Assembly: GCA_907165135.1 (NCBI GenBank)
Contig: OU015568.1
Span: forward strand, 13,028,501 to 13,092,500
DNA from: Oikopleura dioica
Taxonomy: Eukaryota; Chordata; Appendicularia; Copelata; Oikopleuridae
Reading direction: 5' to 3'
Length of the DNA stretch: 64,000 nucleotides
The position numbers and the translations under genes were made by a program. This document shows positions 1-12,100 of this stretch, piece after piece; position 1 is the stretch's first letter; the number at the start of each line of letters is the position of its first letter. The notes below the pieces were generated by a model, which was given only the letters and a program-made list of their open reading frames with translations, was not told the DNA's origin and made no database searches.

Positions 1-83
1 TTGTTCTTGACCTTCGACATCTTTGGCAGACGGATCCGTCCCTTGTTCAGGGACTCCTCGTCCGTTCGAGCTTGACCCTGCAT
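1..83 (-). CDS. 5' end of a minus-strand gene running off the window
   Basis: Reading the minus strand from an ATG at 83-81 gives an open frame to the window edge (about 27 codons, beginning MQGQARTDEE, basic further on). It is too short to assign to a family. The only support is the open frame and its position at the edge next to a divergently oriented gene. It could be chance. Confidence 0.25.
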   Translation of the reverse strand, partial: MQGQARTDEESLNKGRIRLPKMSKVKN

Positions 84-628
84 GGTTGAAGACGATTACC
101 TAACCACTCTATCTGAAAATACGAAAATTATCAAAAGTTGCTAGTTTTCGCAATGATAGATTTTTTTTGAAGAACTCTTTTTTTTTATCTTCGAGTGACG
201 TCATAGCGCGCATTCCGAATGACTCATTTTGAATCATAAGTAGTCTTCAATCCAAAACTGCTAATCGATGGAAAATCACTGATTTTAAATCAGTCACTGA
301 AAATATGGGCCTTTGGCTAAACTGAAATTGAACTATTTAATTATTGTCGTAAAAATCTTCTCATCACTCAGAAATGTGAGAATACCGCCAAAAAGGCAGG
401 TTTTTTCTTTTGTTCTCGCTTTTTGTTTTCGCTGGACCAATATTTACGATCGTGTGGGGTGGAGAGAGCAGAGAAGCACGCAAGTTGGGTAAAAAATTGC
501 TCATTCAGCGCATTTCTCTGGGGATTGATTAATCATTTTCCCTTTTCCCTTTCCGACTGATAAACGCCCGCGCGAAAAGAATATTCTGGTGAGCACGAGA
601 GAGGAAGAAAAGTAGAAGGTGATTGAAA
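84..628. other. Intergenic region upstream of the zinc-finger gene
   Basis: AT-rich with a purine-rich stretch near 455-485 and again at 590-620 just before the first ATG. I see no convincing ORF, RNA gene or repeat. It presumably holds divergent promoters for the two flanking genes; this is inferred from orientation only. Confidence 0.3.
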
Positions 629-2520
629 ATGAGTACGAAGATTGAGGTAAGAAAAAAGGAAAAGTTTTCCCTCCTTACTCCCCTCTAGCTCCTCTTTGTT
701 ATTTAGGAGAATTTCAGCAGCCGTTCAATCGCAATTAATTATTTTTACAAGCTTAATTATTTATATTAAAGCTGCCGGAGGAGAAGTCGTCCACAACCAC
801 ATCATCGGAAGTCACAGTCGATCAGCTCACTGCTCAATTCGACGCCCTCGTCCGCGTCGATGACCTCGATCTTCAGGTAAACAGAGTTATACTACCAATT
901 ACTTCAATTTTTAACATTAGACTCTTACCATCAATGGTGTCGCCTACTACGCTTTAAAGAAAAAAGCCGGTCTCAAGAATCCCTCAAAGAAGCCAATTGC
1001 GCCGAAGAAAGATGTCAAGATTGAACCAAAGAAAGAAGCCCCTCCAATCGGCGGGAGGAGAGGACCAGTCAAGAAATCTGGACGCGCGAAGAAAACCGGG
1101 CCTTTCAGTATGATATGCCTTCCTTACCAGATTATAAATGTAATTAATAGTGCTGGCGGGGCCACCAGCTGCTGGAGGACTTCCCGGTATGTCTACTTTC
1201 TCCTCACCCAAATCAACCGGTAAGTTATTTTATTCGAATTCAATCTCACCCATAAATTTTAGGAAGCGACGATCTGGCATTCATTCACGACGCTGCAAAC
1301 ACGAACATTTCCTCTCCCCAATCGAGCTCGTCTTTGAATCCAACTTCGCCAAGTACCAGCGAGCTCAGCAACATTCATAACTTCGACTCCGTCACATCTG
1401 CCAACGACTTCGACGCGTTTATCGAGAATCTCGAGCCTTCTTTAAGAAGAGAAGATGTAAGACCTAACTTCCATGTTCACCTGTTAACGGAACCTTTAGT
1501 TTGTGCCTTTTGAAGAGCCGCAAGGCGATATGAAACGCCACCGAGATGTCTTCGTCGCTCAAAATGCCATCGCCAATGGTTCGAACATCGTGCTCCACGA
1601 GATTCCCGACAGTCCAACTCAAGCAGCAATCCTTCAAGAATTGAACAACCCCGGTCCCTGCTGCAAGAAACGAAGATTCGACAACCCCGACGATGAGTTG
1701 ATCTCAACGATGATGACTGACGATTTCTCCTCTTTTCATTCGTCGGAGAACCTGCTGAACGGACAACAGTCAAATGTTTCTAATCCTGTCCAATATGCAG
1801 ATTCTTCTTTGGTACCCCCGCATGAACAGTACTACTATCAAATTCCTGACAACATTCCTCATTCTGCTCCGCAATTCGAAAACCAGAATCAACAGCAGAT
1901 TCCCGAGGCTCAAGATGATGATGTCGTGCTCGAGCTTAATGAACTTACTTGTCCAATTACTGAAGCAAGAAATGTCTTCATCAAGAAAGATATTTGGGGC
2001 CAAAAGAACCAGAAAGAAAAAGATCAGGCTGCCAAGGTAAATCATTTTTTGTAAGATGAGTCATTCATACAATTTAATTCAGGTGCTGATTGACGCGAAT
2101 CGAGTGGAGGAAGTCAAAGCGAGGGAAAATGTGAATAGAGGACTAGACCGACAGTTTCAATGCATTTTGTGCCCTGCCCTCGGCCAGAAAGGCAGAGGAT
2201 TCAACAACAACGAAGACCTCTACCGTCACCATTGCCAACACTTGAACTACAAACCTATCACCTGTGATACATGCGGAGAGGGCTTCTACCGACGAGATCA
2301 TTTAAACCGACACATGCAGAATCAGCACAGCGTCAGCGTTAAGAAACGAGTCCGTGCTCCGAACGGATCCACGCCAAATATTCCTCAACGACCCCTCAGA
2401 CGACTCAACACAATACTCAAACTAGGCCTTCAGCAACTTCAAATACCGACCAGTTCGGAAATATCATCGTTCCTAGCTCAAACTGTAACTAAAACCCTAG
2501 AATCAACTCTCTGTAAATAA
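629..2520 (+). CDS. C2H2-type zinc-finger protein
   Basis: Seven coding exons fit with canonical GT-AG introns: 629-646, 772-876, 921-1107, 1151-1219, 1263-1456, 1500-2036, 2083-2520; four of the six introns are 43-46 nt. The N-terminal part is basic and Lys/Pro rich (KKPIAPKK around residue 60). The middle is acidic and Ser/Asn/Gln rich, like an activation region. The C-terminal exon carries two Cys/His finger-like units (CILCPALG...HHCQH, then CDTCGEGFYRRDHLNRHMQNQH), the second a clear C2H2 finger. The protein is probably a nuclear DNA-binding factor; no orthologue is recognised. AATAAA lies at about 2599, downstream of the stop. Confidence 0.8.
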
Positions 2521-2692
2521 CCAACAAATGCTCCCAAAGTTCACTCTTCCTCGCTCTCGTAGAACATCTTGCAAAGCAATCATGTTTATATTCAAATTTA
2601 ATAAATTCAAAAGCTGTTTATGTTTAAAATTGTGTTTACTTTCTACGAAAAAGTGTGGAATTATTCTCAAACATCGTATTCAAGACCTGAAA

Positions 2693-3310
2693 ATGGAGCT
2701 GTTGGGAGAAATCGAAGTATTTTTGACGAGGGAATTGAAAAAGTTGAGTCCATTTTGCAGAAGTCATGACAGGAAATTTGAGTACTTCGTCGGACGGTTA
2801 CTATTTTGTGAGCGATGTACCTGGGCAAATCATCCTGCAAGTCGAGCACTTTTATCAGCGGAAGAAAAACGGTCAATTATTGCTAGGAAGACTCAAATTG
2901 AAATGCGAACGATTTCTTACAGCGAAAATCTCAAGATTTTGAAATATGATGTGCAGAAGATTCAAAGAGTCCTCAATGAAAACTTGTTTTGTCCAAATTA
3001 CGAGCCGGAGTACAAGCATTTGAGTGATATACTCCCAAGAATCGGGCGTCAATGTAATGAACTTGAAGAAAGAATAAAAGCGGCAAAGAAAACACCATCG
3101 GATGTTTCAATTCTGAAACAGCTCGATAATCTTGTATGGGATTCGTTTACGATAAAATGCAAGAAGAAATTAGTTTGCAGCTTGAAAACTCTTCCAGTAG
3201 TGAAGAGCCACGAAAATGGTGCTTTCATCGTGAGAAAATCTGCCAAAACAAGTCATCTCGGCGTTATCCGTCTCGACAAATTTCCTCAGAAAGGGGTTCA
3301 TCAACACTGA
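2693..3310 (+). CDS. B-box-like zinc-binding, coiled-coil protein
   Basis: Single-exon ORF of about 205 codons; the ATG at 2693 is preferred because the upstream frame is low-complexity hydrophobic sequence in the 3' region of the previous gene. Residues about 20-60 show CRSHDRKFEYF...FCERC..ANH, a spacing like a B-box 2 finger (C-x2-H...C-x2-C...H). It is followed by a helical, charge-rich stretch that could be a coiled coil, as in TRIM proteins. No RING precedes it, so it would be a TRIM-like protein without ligase activity, or a fragment. A TATA-like TATATAAA lies at 3331-3338, just past the stop, and may serve the next gene. Confidence 0.5.
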   Translation: MELLGEIEVFLTRELKKLSPFCRSHDRKFEYFVGRLLFCERCTWANHPASRALLSAEEKRSIIARKTQIEMRTISYSENLKILKYDVQKIQRVLNENLFCPNYEPEYKHLSDILPRIGRQCNELEERIKAAKKTPSDVSILKQLDNLVWDSFTIKCKKKLVCSLKTLPVVKSHENGAFIVRKSAKTSHLGVIRLDKFPQKGVHQH

Positions 3311-3525
3311 TCGTGAATGATTTTTCGAGCGTATATAAACCCGGAGACAGCTCGTCGCGTTTTCATTAGCAGAATCGCAAAAGATTCAAAAATATCAACT
3401 TGACAGATATTATTTGCTAAATAGAAAACTAGGAAAAGAAAGAGTGCCCTTTTTGGAGAGAGTTGAAATTGTTGAACGCGTTTCAGGATGAGCTATCAAT
3501 AGTTTTTTTTTATAAATTTCAATAA

Positions 3526-5590
3526 GTTAAACGCTTTGCTGATCTCAATAAAGAGGAAAAAGTGAAAGTTCGCTTTATCGATTCTGGAATTACAAAAACG
3601 ACTTCGACGAAGCGATTGAAGGAGCCCTTGGATCCGAAGTTATTGGACGGATCTTCTTGCTTCGAGTGGATTTCTTGTAAGAATAACGCAGACTTCGAAA
3701 GAGCTGAGATCGGTGATTTGGTTCGCATAGGAAATCAAGGTGTTATTTACGAAAGCGGAATGGCACCTAGAGAAATGGCGAGGAACGTCGAATATCTTTC
3801 CAAGGTGAAATATCCACCTCTTGAAGCGGGGAAAACATACGAAGGAACAATCCTCTGGAACGAGAAAGACTTCCGGAGACATATCGATAAAAATGATAAC
3901 GCTCCTCATCCTCTCTGTCGAATGAGATTCAAATTCAAGACCCCAAAAGGAGATTCTGTGCAGTTTGTGAACGTGTTGCAGGATGAAAACAGCCATTTCC
4001 CTGATCCGGCTCTCCCGACTTCAGATGAACATTACGGAATGTTCCCAGATGATAACTATTCGAACATAATTCTCGACAAGATGGCGAATGAAATGAAGAA
4101 AAAGACATTCAAAATCGAGATCATACAGCGAGAGCATCTTTACGGCTGTGATAAGCACACTCGCCACTGGCGGGGATATTCAAAAGAGGTTTGTCTTTAG
4201 CAAATGGCGGTTTGTCTAAAAATTTTGTAGTTGCTGGCGCTGCTGGAAAAATACCTACGAAAAATTGCCAAGGATACCGATCCGGATTCAGATTGGTTCT
4301 TTCCTGCAAATTATGTTTATGAGAACGTTCCGGAGAAGCCGAAGAAGAAGAAGAGATACAGCAAAGAGGTCCAGGAGAAAATCGACGAAGTTGAGCGATT
4401 TTACGTCATTGCCACTAAGTCCATTCGATTGAAGATCCTCAAGAAAGACCCTCCGAGTCCTGTTATCAATCCTGCATTAGAAAATCCGATCGTTGGTTCT
4501 GGATCACTTTTCGTCCTTGCTGATCAAGCCCGACAGTACATGGATAACCTTCTGAAGGAACTGTACAATATGAAACATAGAGACAAGGACACGGAGAAGA
4601 TGGTCTCGTCGATGAAAGGATATGATGTCGGTCGATATTCCCCGACTACAAATAAACTTGAAGATGATGTTTTCATCCGAAAACGCAAAGTTGATGGTGT
4701 CGCTAAATACTACAGGAACAGGCTTAAAATTGTGGACTGATTTCTGAAAGAGAAGTCTTTATAAAATCTAATGACTCGAATTTATATAACAATTGAAAAG
4801 TCAAGTACAGAGTCAAAGCGACCAAACACCCAACTTATGGATCGTCTGATATTCGGATGCCATGGATGAGATACATGGATTACCCAGAAGGGGAAATGGC
4901 CGACGAGTACGTCCCTCAAAGCCAATTGAAACTGATACCAGATTCGCTCGAGCGACTGAAGAGATATCATGTGTTCCATTACGAGATCAAGAATGTACCA
5001 AAGAAACTGCTCGATGCTGCCCCAATCGGAGTCGATTTCAAGGTCACCCTCCGCGATCCCTTCACTGCAGTGCAGAAAAATAATAATTACAACCTGCTCT
5101 TTATTGGTAAGCTTTCCATTACTTGTTCAATATTCTTATATCGTTCTTTGTAGAACCTGCAGTTCTGGAGAAAGCTCTGACTCGTAAGCTGTTTATCACG
5201 AACAAACCTTCCGAAACTTTTATCGACGGACGAAAAATTACAATCGATTGGGACAGCAACATCATCGAGTATTTTCAATTTTCTAAAGTTACCGTTTCTG
5301 ACGATGTTGTTACATTCTATGGAAAAAAGTCTTCGCGCGGCACCATTGGCCAGTTCTTCCGATACGACGGCAAGGAAATGTTCAAACAACTCGTCGAAGC
5401 TAGCAAGTATCTGTCGAAAGAGTGCCTCGATAAAAAGGGCAAGAAGAAAATCAAGAATCGTCTCAAGGCTTACTTCGCCTTCAAAGTCGTCGATGGAAGA
5501 ATTCGCGTTTTCGACTATCAAACCGACGAAAACATCACTAATGACCCTGTCTGTTTCAAGAAGATTTTGAAGCGATATCTTAGCAAATAA
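3526..5590 (+). CDS. Multi-exon protein with possible Tudor-like folds (5' end unresolved)
   Basis: Open exons: about 3526-4188, 4231-4740 (or a donor shortly before), about 4797-5106, 5154-5590. The introns 4189-4230 (42 nt) and 5107-5153 (47 nt) are GT-AG. Two segments resemble the second half of a Tudor barrel: VKVRFIDSGITKT near the start and WMRYMDYPEGE near 4863. Each is followed by charged linkers, and the C-terminal exon is Lys rich. No in-frame ATG is found for the first exon, and the join between 4740 (in-frame TGA) and 4797 is not clean, so this could be two genes or one gene with a missed intron. I do not recognise an orthologue; the Tudor suggestion is weak. Confidence 0.5.
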
Positions 5591-5857
5591 TTCAAAGTGC
5601 CTTTCTTCCACACATTGCCATCACAAATCATTCACCTGCCAACCACTTTATTATTATATTATATTATCTTTATTATATTTTTACTTCAACTGATACTTCA
5701 ACAATTATCTTCCGAATTTTAAAATATTTACTATCACCAGTTTCTTCACCTACTTTTATTCCTATCATACTGTATGATCAAAAGTAAGCCAAATTTTCCT
5801 CAAATAAACAAATTGATATTCAACGAATCGCGGTTCATTAATTTCTCCGCAATAAGA
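5591..5857. other. Short intergenic spacer
   Basis: AT-rich spacer between the Tudor-like gene and CLEC16A with runs such as TTATTATATTATATTATC. No coding or structured feature seen. Confidence 0.4.
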
Positions 5858-8460
5858 ATGTCTGGACGAAGCTGGTTCAGCTGGAATCGGACTCAAAACG
5901 TGCACAGTCTGGAAAGACTCCGACAATTGTATAGTCTCCTGACGAAAAATAAAACTGTGACGCCGAATAATAAGTCTTTAGTCGTTGAGGTACTTTTCGA
6001 ATTATCACGGGAAAATCCAAATTTGTATCGTTAGACTCTCCGATCGATTTCTGAAATTCTCATTTGGGGCGATCAAAATGACTCGTCCGTCTTTGAGTTC
6101 TTCCTCGAAAAGAACATGTTCCAATTTTTCATCAACTTGTTGAACTCGGACCCAGGAAGCCATGTCTGCATTCAGCTGCTGCAAACGCTGAATATCCTTT
6201 TTGAAAACCTCCGCCACGAGACCTCGTTATTTTACCTTCTTTCCAATAATCATGTAAATACAATTCTTGTGTCCAGATTCGACTTCGAAGATGAAGAACT
6301 TCTCGCCTACTACATTTCCTTCCTCAAGACGTTATCGCTTAGACTTGACAGTAACACCGTTCACTTTTTCTTCAACGAACATCGCGCTGATTTCCCACTT
6401 TTTACTGAAGGTATTACTTTTCATTTTATATTCATCTGCTCAATAAAATTCTAGCGCTGAATTTTCATGCTCACTCTGAATCAATGGTTCGCGCAGCAGT
6501 CCGAACCCTCACGCTTTCTGTCTACCGAGTTCGCGAACCAGCATTGGAAAGTTTTCTGCTCGAGCGAACTGCAAAGCCGTACTTTTCACAGCTCGTCTAC
6601 GATTGCCAGCAAATCGCCATTGCTATAGATACTCAACACGAAACTGGCAAGGTCGAGCCTCAACTGCTCAATGATCACATGGACTTTCTCCATTACTTTG
6701 CGGACATAATTTCGAACGCTTCTCCGGCGCTTGGAAATTTGCTGATAGAGCTTTTGCTTCAAAAACTTTTGAGCGTTTACGCGGCGCCTATATTCAAAGA
6801 TATTGGGGTGGATCCTTCATTTGCTGAAAGAAGGAGTCAGTTTGCGCCAGCCGTAAGCTTGACCCTCATGGCAGAAGTCTTTAGTCTGTTGAAGATAGAA
6901 GGGCTAGAACGGCTTTCGAAAGAAATGGGCGACTGGGCATGCTCTCAAATTATCGCATCGTCAGGATTCATGTCAAAGCCAGCTAATTTACAACAGCAGC
7001 TCGATGCCCAGCGAGAAATCGCAATCCGTGAACTCAATCAAAACAACTTGAAATCATCGCCATCGACTGAAAGCACCTCTGAGCCTGAAGCACCGCCGGA
7101 AAATAGAGTTGGATCGCCGATTTACGAGTTCGAGAATTTTCCACTTTTAGATTCTTGCTTGAAAGCTTTAGGTCAGTTCAAAAAGCTCTTTTCTTTGTAA
7201 AATATGTTTTTCATAGAAACCGAGCGTAATTATCTGAATGTTTTGCCTACACTTCTTTTTGTCAATTCTATGGTCTCGAACTTGAACGATACCTCCCAAC
7301 TTATGATGAACCATGAAAACCCAGCCGATGCCGAAAAACATTCATACGGCGACTGCCTCTTCGAAAAGCTCATTCGTCTTCTCGAAAAAGCCGTTTCGAA
7401 ACCCACTTCAATCAGACTGATTACAGTCTCTCTCGCGTGCAATATCATCGAATGGCTCAACCAAAATGGGGTAGAAGTTCTCGATGAAGTAACAAAGGTC
7501 GCCCAGGATTTAAAGACTAATTTGTCGATTCCATTGCGACAGGAAGAGTTATTCTTGAAGTTTTTGAAGATGAATGGCTCACACTAAAGAGATTTCCGAA
7601 AGCGACGCAATTATTGGCAGACACGAGGTGGGTCTTCTTTTAGAGATTAAAGATTCATCAAAATTTAAGTGTCATCTCTGAAATCTCTCAAACGCCAATG
7701 TCTGGCCAAGTGCTCATAAAAAGACTGCCGTGTGGAGCTGACGAGCAATTGCAGTATGAAATTCTCCTATTCTTCCTTCTCCGGCAACTTTCGTTCAACC
7801 TCAAGAACGAAAAGGATGTGGAACTACCTCTCGCTTGTCCAAATCAACTTCAGAAAGTCGGAGCAAAATTGGACTTGAATAACGCTGAACTCATTGGTAC
7901 ACTTTCCATAACTCTGCGTTGAAAATAAATTATTAGGGTGCACTGTTACAACAAATGAGTCTACTCAAAGACGATTCATGGTCGTCGATACCTATCAAAT
8001 AATTTTGGTCGAACCGGATTCAAAACTTGGTTGGGGAAAAGTCACATTCGCAGGGCAACTTCAGGACTTGGAAATTGAGCAGCTCTCTCAAGATGAAAGA
8101 ACACTTGTTATCACCGTTCGCCAGTCAAGAAAGAAGTCGTCCAAACAGGTAAATTTTAAAAGTGCGAATTCGCATTTGCAAATAATTATAATAAAGACTT
8201 TGACATTCGATGATCATATTCGATCTCTAACAGCGAGACAGCGGCTCACAAAAGGCCGTTTACGCGCTCGTCATCTCAAGCTTCAAAAATCTCCGCTGTA
8301 CTCGACCTTCCAGCCAATTTCCTTCAAGTATGAGATACTAAGATTTCAAAAGATATATCGAATTCAGGATCCGTTTGCTTCATCGTCAAACTGTTCAATT
8401 CACCGGCCGGGCCACGCAAAGGTCGTTGAGAGTCAACCTCGCTCAGCTAATTCATCCTAA
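5858..8460 (+). CDS. CLEC16A: CLEC16A homologue (endosome/autophagy/mitophagy regulator)
   Basis: Eight exons: 5858-5989, 6035-6410, 6454-7171, 7217-7627, 7670-7896, 7937-8148, 8197-8327, 8368-8460, all joined by 40-48-nt GT-AG introns. The N-terminal FPL region has the family hallmarks EILIWGDQNDSSVFEFFLEK and FENLRHETSLFYLLSNN. C-terminal blocks match too: VKRLPCG-like KRLPCGADE, LVEPDSKLGWGKVTFAGQLQD and DDHIRSLTARQRLTKGR. Family knowledge: human CLEC16A (fly Ema) acts with an E3 ligase in endolysosomal traffic and mitophagy; it is not a lectin despite its name. The long low-complexity tail of vertebrate CLEC16A is missing, so this protein is short. Two apparent single-base losses break the frame: T5 at 7561-7565 and A5 at 8285-8289. 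Confidence 0.93.
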
Positions 8461-8617
8461 AGAGAACCGCTTCTAAATAACCTGTAGATATTTCTCCAAT
8501 CCTCATGCCTGCCTTTTCAAATCTTCATAATAAACTCATTCATTATTCAAGTCAAAGAAAATTTCGTAAAATCAAATAATTTTTATAATTTTCGTGAGCC
8601 AATAAATCTTATTAAAA

Positions 8618-8933
8618 TTAGGAACATGTTACATGAAGCCTATTCTTTCTTCTGCAAACATTTTTAATCACGTCTTTGGGTCCTAATAGGTTCTCAAATT
8701 GAGCAAGTTTGTCGGCGAATGCATTGAACTTTTCAAATTGATGAGCGTAATAAATAGCGAATCCCATAAAGCCTCCATTATCTCGCTAGTTGTAACAAAA
8801 GCCAGCAAATCCTCTCGAAGTCGCCGAAGGACAACTCCGACACTTTTTTTCTTGGCCCATTATTGAAAAAGTTTTTTTACCATGAAGATGTGAGGAAATC
8901 CTCGAATAGGCGAGAACAAACAAAAAAGGACAT
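8618..8933 (-). CDS. Small (about 73-residue) hypothetical protein
   Basis: On the minus strand, exon 2 (8785-8618) encodes a coherent peptide, RDNGGFMGFAIYYAHQFEKF and onward, ending ...RLHVTCS stop. A GT-AG intron (8880-8786) joins it to ...SPIRGFPHIFM upstream. The likely ATG at 8933 is in frame only if one T is added to the T6 run (A6 at about 8923-8928 on +), the same kind of homopolymer loss seen elsewhere. Alternatively an ORF from an ATG at 8860 reaches the same exon through an in-frame TAG at 8788-8786, which is simply the end of the proposed intron. Function unknown; the gene is divergent from ASPH exon 1a. Confidence 0.4.
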
Positions 8934-9087
8934 AATTAAAAAGTGAGCCGAGAAAGAAGGGCGTAAGTCGAACGGAGAGATTAAAAATTTAACGCCAGCT
9001 GGCTGACGGCGAACTGTGACTTCTTCCAGATTTAAGAAAAGAAGCTAGAATTAGAGAGGGGCAAATCAAACCGAGAGAGATATAAAA

Positions 9088-9133
9088 ATGGCGAAAAATG
9101 AACTAAGAAGACGAAAGAAAGATATTCCGAAAG
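9088..9133 (+). other. ASPH: ASPH alternative first coding exon 1a
   Basis: ATG at 9088 opens MAKNELRRRKKDIPK and ends after the first base of a codon at a strong GTAAGC donor (9134). Phase 1 matches the acceptor of the shared exon at 19409. It gives a short basic cytosolic tail. Confidence 0.65.
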
Positions 9134-12100
9134 GTAAGCGTTTTTTCGAAATGTTTTTTTTGAGCTTGAAATATGAGTAAATCGAAGTTTTAAAAGTAGA
9201 TAAGTCCCTTATAATGAGTGTATAATCGTTTCCGTTTGAAAGCCTCTGACCCCAAGAACATATTAATTATCCTGACAAACATTATTTGCCGTCATTAAAT
9301 TTAAGGCCGAGTCGGTAGATATCGTGCTTCTCAGACAATCATATTTCTTATTTTAACGAAAGTCAAGCAGTATCTCCTAAATTCTTTAGCTGAGCAATAA
9401 ACAGGTTTCGTCCATCGAATTCACAACTAGCTGGAATGCACTGCCAACCATCCATAATTCAACCACTTAGCAGCAATTACAAATGTCGCGATTGAACACA
9501 ATTAACAGTGGTCGTATTTTGCGATAACCTTCCACCTAGTAAATCTTACAGTAGTACAGAGCACCCAGTACTCACGCCTTTTATGGCCGCAGAGCCCGAA
9601 AGTCGAAGAAACTGAAACTTTAAAAACCTCTTTAACGCAAAACGCGATCCAGGCTAGTTTCAAAGCTTCATTGATGTCATAAGGAAGGTCCGTCCTTCCG
9701 CGAGAATTTTGCTTTTTTTCTTCCACTGGTTTGAGAGATATCGAGGAAGATTCAAGAGAATGAATAAGCGAAAGAGTATCACGGAGGAAAATCCAGTTTT
9801 GAATCTATTGCAAAATCAGGCTCAAAAGGGACCAGGGTCGATTAAATACTTTTTCGGAATCAATGAAGAGAGCACATAAAATTGACCCTCGAAATCGTAC
9901 AACAACCGCCGCAAAAGTCGATCGAGTTCGATTGTGCCAGTTGAAGGGAGTCAAATGGATGCTCTGAACAGAATTGCCCGTCGCCGCTCACTAGTAAATC
10001 GTGTGTGTTTCCCACGCTCCTGCTTTCGTGTTCTTTGTAAATATTCATAAACAGTGCGCCGTATAAAGCAACTTACACCAGATTATCCGCTCGTGTGTAT
10101 GTTTTGACCCAATCTTGTAGATAGATCCAGTGTGAGAGGCTTCTATTTACATGGTTTTCCCGTAGTCAAAGAAGAATCGTTATGCTGATCATTGAAATCA
10201 TTTTTGATAGTGGACCATTATGCAAAAATCTGAAATTTTGCTTTTGACTTTCGAAAATCAACGGTAATTCGAAGAAGCAATTATAGAGCTAGATTTATCT
10301 TTAACTTTTATATTTCTTCACATGAGCATCTGCTAAAAACGCGCGTGAACTAACAGCTGTGGGAATGTTCTGAGTTCATTTGAATAGCAACCTTTGCCCC
10401 CTATTCCCGAATCTGACGTTAGGAAATGGGACAGATGAATGATGAGTACAAAGCCTCGCCGTTAGCACAAAATACTGAGGAATCGAGGCTCAAATCCAAA
10501 CGGGATAATCCATTGCTATAATACTCTCTTTTCCAGAGTCTAATTGATTCTCGTTCGAACAATACGTTCACGGAATCAAAATGATACGCAAAGAAAATAG
10601 CAAAGAAAAAAACGTTAGAATAAAGGTGGAACGAGCCCGCCCAAAGAACTCAGCAATAGAGAGCTCAAATGAGAAGTCCGCCGAAAAAGATAGCCTAAGA
10701 ATGGCAAGAAGAAGATCTACTTTGATTCAGTTTATCCAACAAAGATTCATGGGAAGCACAGGTTAGTCGTTTTTTTTGTGTTACGACCTTTACGGCCCTC
10801 AGTGTTTTATTCTCTGTACATTGAACGGTTAAATATAATAATACAAAGGGAGCTCTAGAACGCTCGCAAGTTCGGAATCATTGCTCTTTGAATTTCGCGT
10901 TGAAGGTTCTCCATCGCTTTTTGCGCTTTTGCTTGGTCGACATTTTTCTTCATCGTAAATGTAACGGTTTTACCGGCGTTGGAGGTCTAAACATGACTTT
11001 GTTATACGGACAAATGACGGTTTATTTTATAACTTACCGGATAAATGATGTTTCGGGCGCTTTGTTTGAGATAAGCGGCGTTAATTCTACTTGCTTTGAT
11101 TTCTCTCTGGAGCGAGCTCATCTGCACTTGCATATCAGAAACCTGAAGGCATAGAATTAATAACACGCAATTTCAGATACAGTAGCCGCTGCGGCTCTTT
11201 TGATTAACTTTGGATTACCGGCCTTTCCGAGAAAGAAAAAGTATTTATCCCACTGAATTTATACCGAGTGCCTTTTTTAACGAAAACGCGAGTTGATGCA
11301 CTTGGACATAAAAAATTAATACAGAAAAGCAGTTTGTTTGATTATCATACGGCGAATTTATTATTTTAATAACGTAAGAAAATATATTCATATACACGTA
11401 AATAATAAATTGAATGCATCATCGCCGATAGACTCGGTTTTGACCTCAGAATTTAATTGCCGTGACTTGTTCAATTACATAATTTGTATAAAATCATAAC
11501 GCGTGAAAATTTTGAGGCGAGTTCAGTTTCTCAATAGTCAGTTTTGGGCTTCGTTAGAGTTTTAGGGCATTTCGAAAATTGATTTTCAACGAACCTGCTC
11601 ATGGAGACCATTGTTCCTCGTTCTGAGCGTGGCGAGTTCCTTCTTCAGATCGAAGGGGCTTGGAGGGGTGATGTCGATCGCGGAGTCGGCAGAGCTCATC
11701 GAAATCGAGCTCTTGAGTTTGGTGAAGCTGTCGTCGCTCATGTTTTTCACCGTGGCGTTGGAATCGACGGTCGAAAAGCTCGCGTCGCTCAGCTTATCAT
11801 CGTCCTCGTCAAAGTCGATGGACAAGTCGTTCGAGGTGAAGCTCGAATCGTATTTTGGAACTTGGCCGATTTCTCGCCAAAATCGTCGAAGTAGAATTCA
11901 GGCTCCAGATCCTTGATGCGTCTGAGTCCTAAAATAAATCAATCAATAAAAGCATAAGTAGCCAATTAATTTATCTCCCCACAACCCTCCTGATGACATG
12001 CCAACCATCTGTGGTTTTAACAGTCACAGGACGGGAGATCATAAATTTGCAAGGCTTCAAAGGGTGGTTTGGAGGGATTTCGCCTGCTTGTTCGATGAAA

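Noticed and set aside
7555-7570. Programmed ribosomal frameshift in CLEC16A
   Set aside because: There is no slippery heptamer with a downstream structure, and the same kind of loss recurs at other short homopolymers in the window.
8786-8788. Stop-codon readthrough (TAG) in the small minus gene
   Set aside because: The TAG coincides with the AG of a normal GT-AG intron, a simpler explanation.
9081-9087. TATAAAA as a TATA box for ASPH exon 1a
   Set aside because: It touches the ATG, so it cannot sit about 30 nt upstream of a transcript containing that ATG.
9502-9726. 74-codon minus-strand frame in the ASPH intron
   Set aside because: No domain, splice sites or signal context; composition is not distinct from chance frames nearby.
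10888-11154. Plus-strand 88-codon frame
   Set aside because: It is antisense to exons 3-4 of the nested coiled-coil gene, whose minus-strand splice sites and sequence are better.
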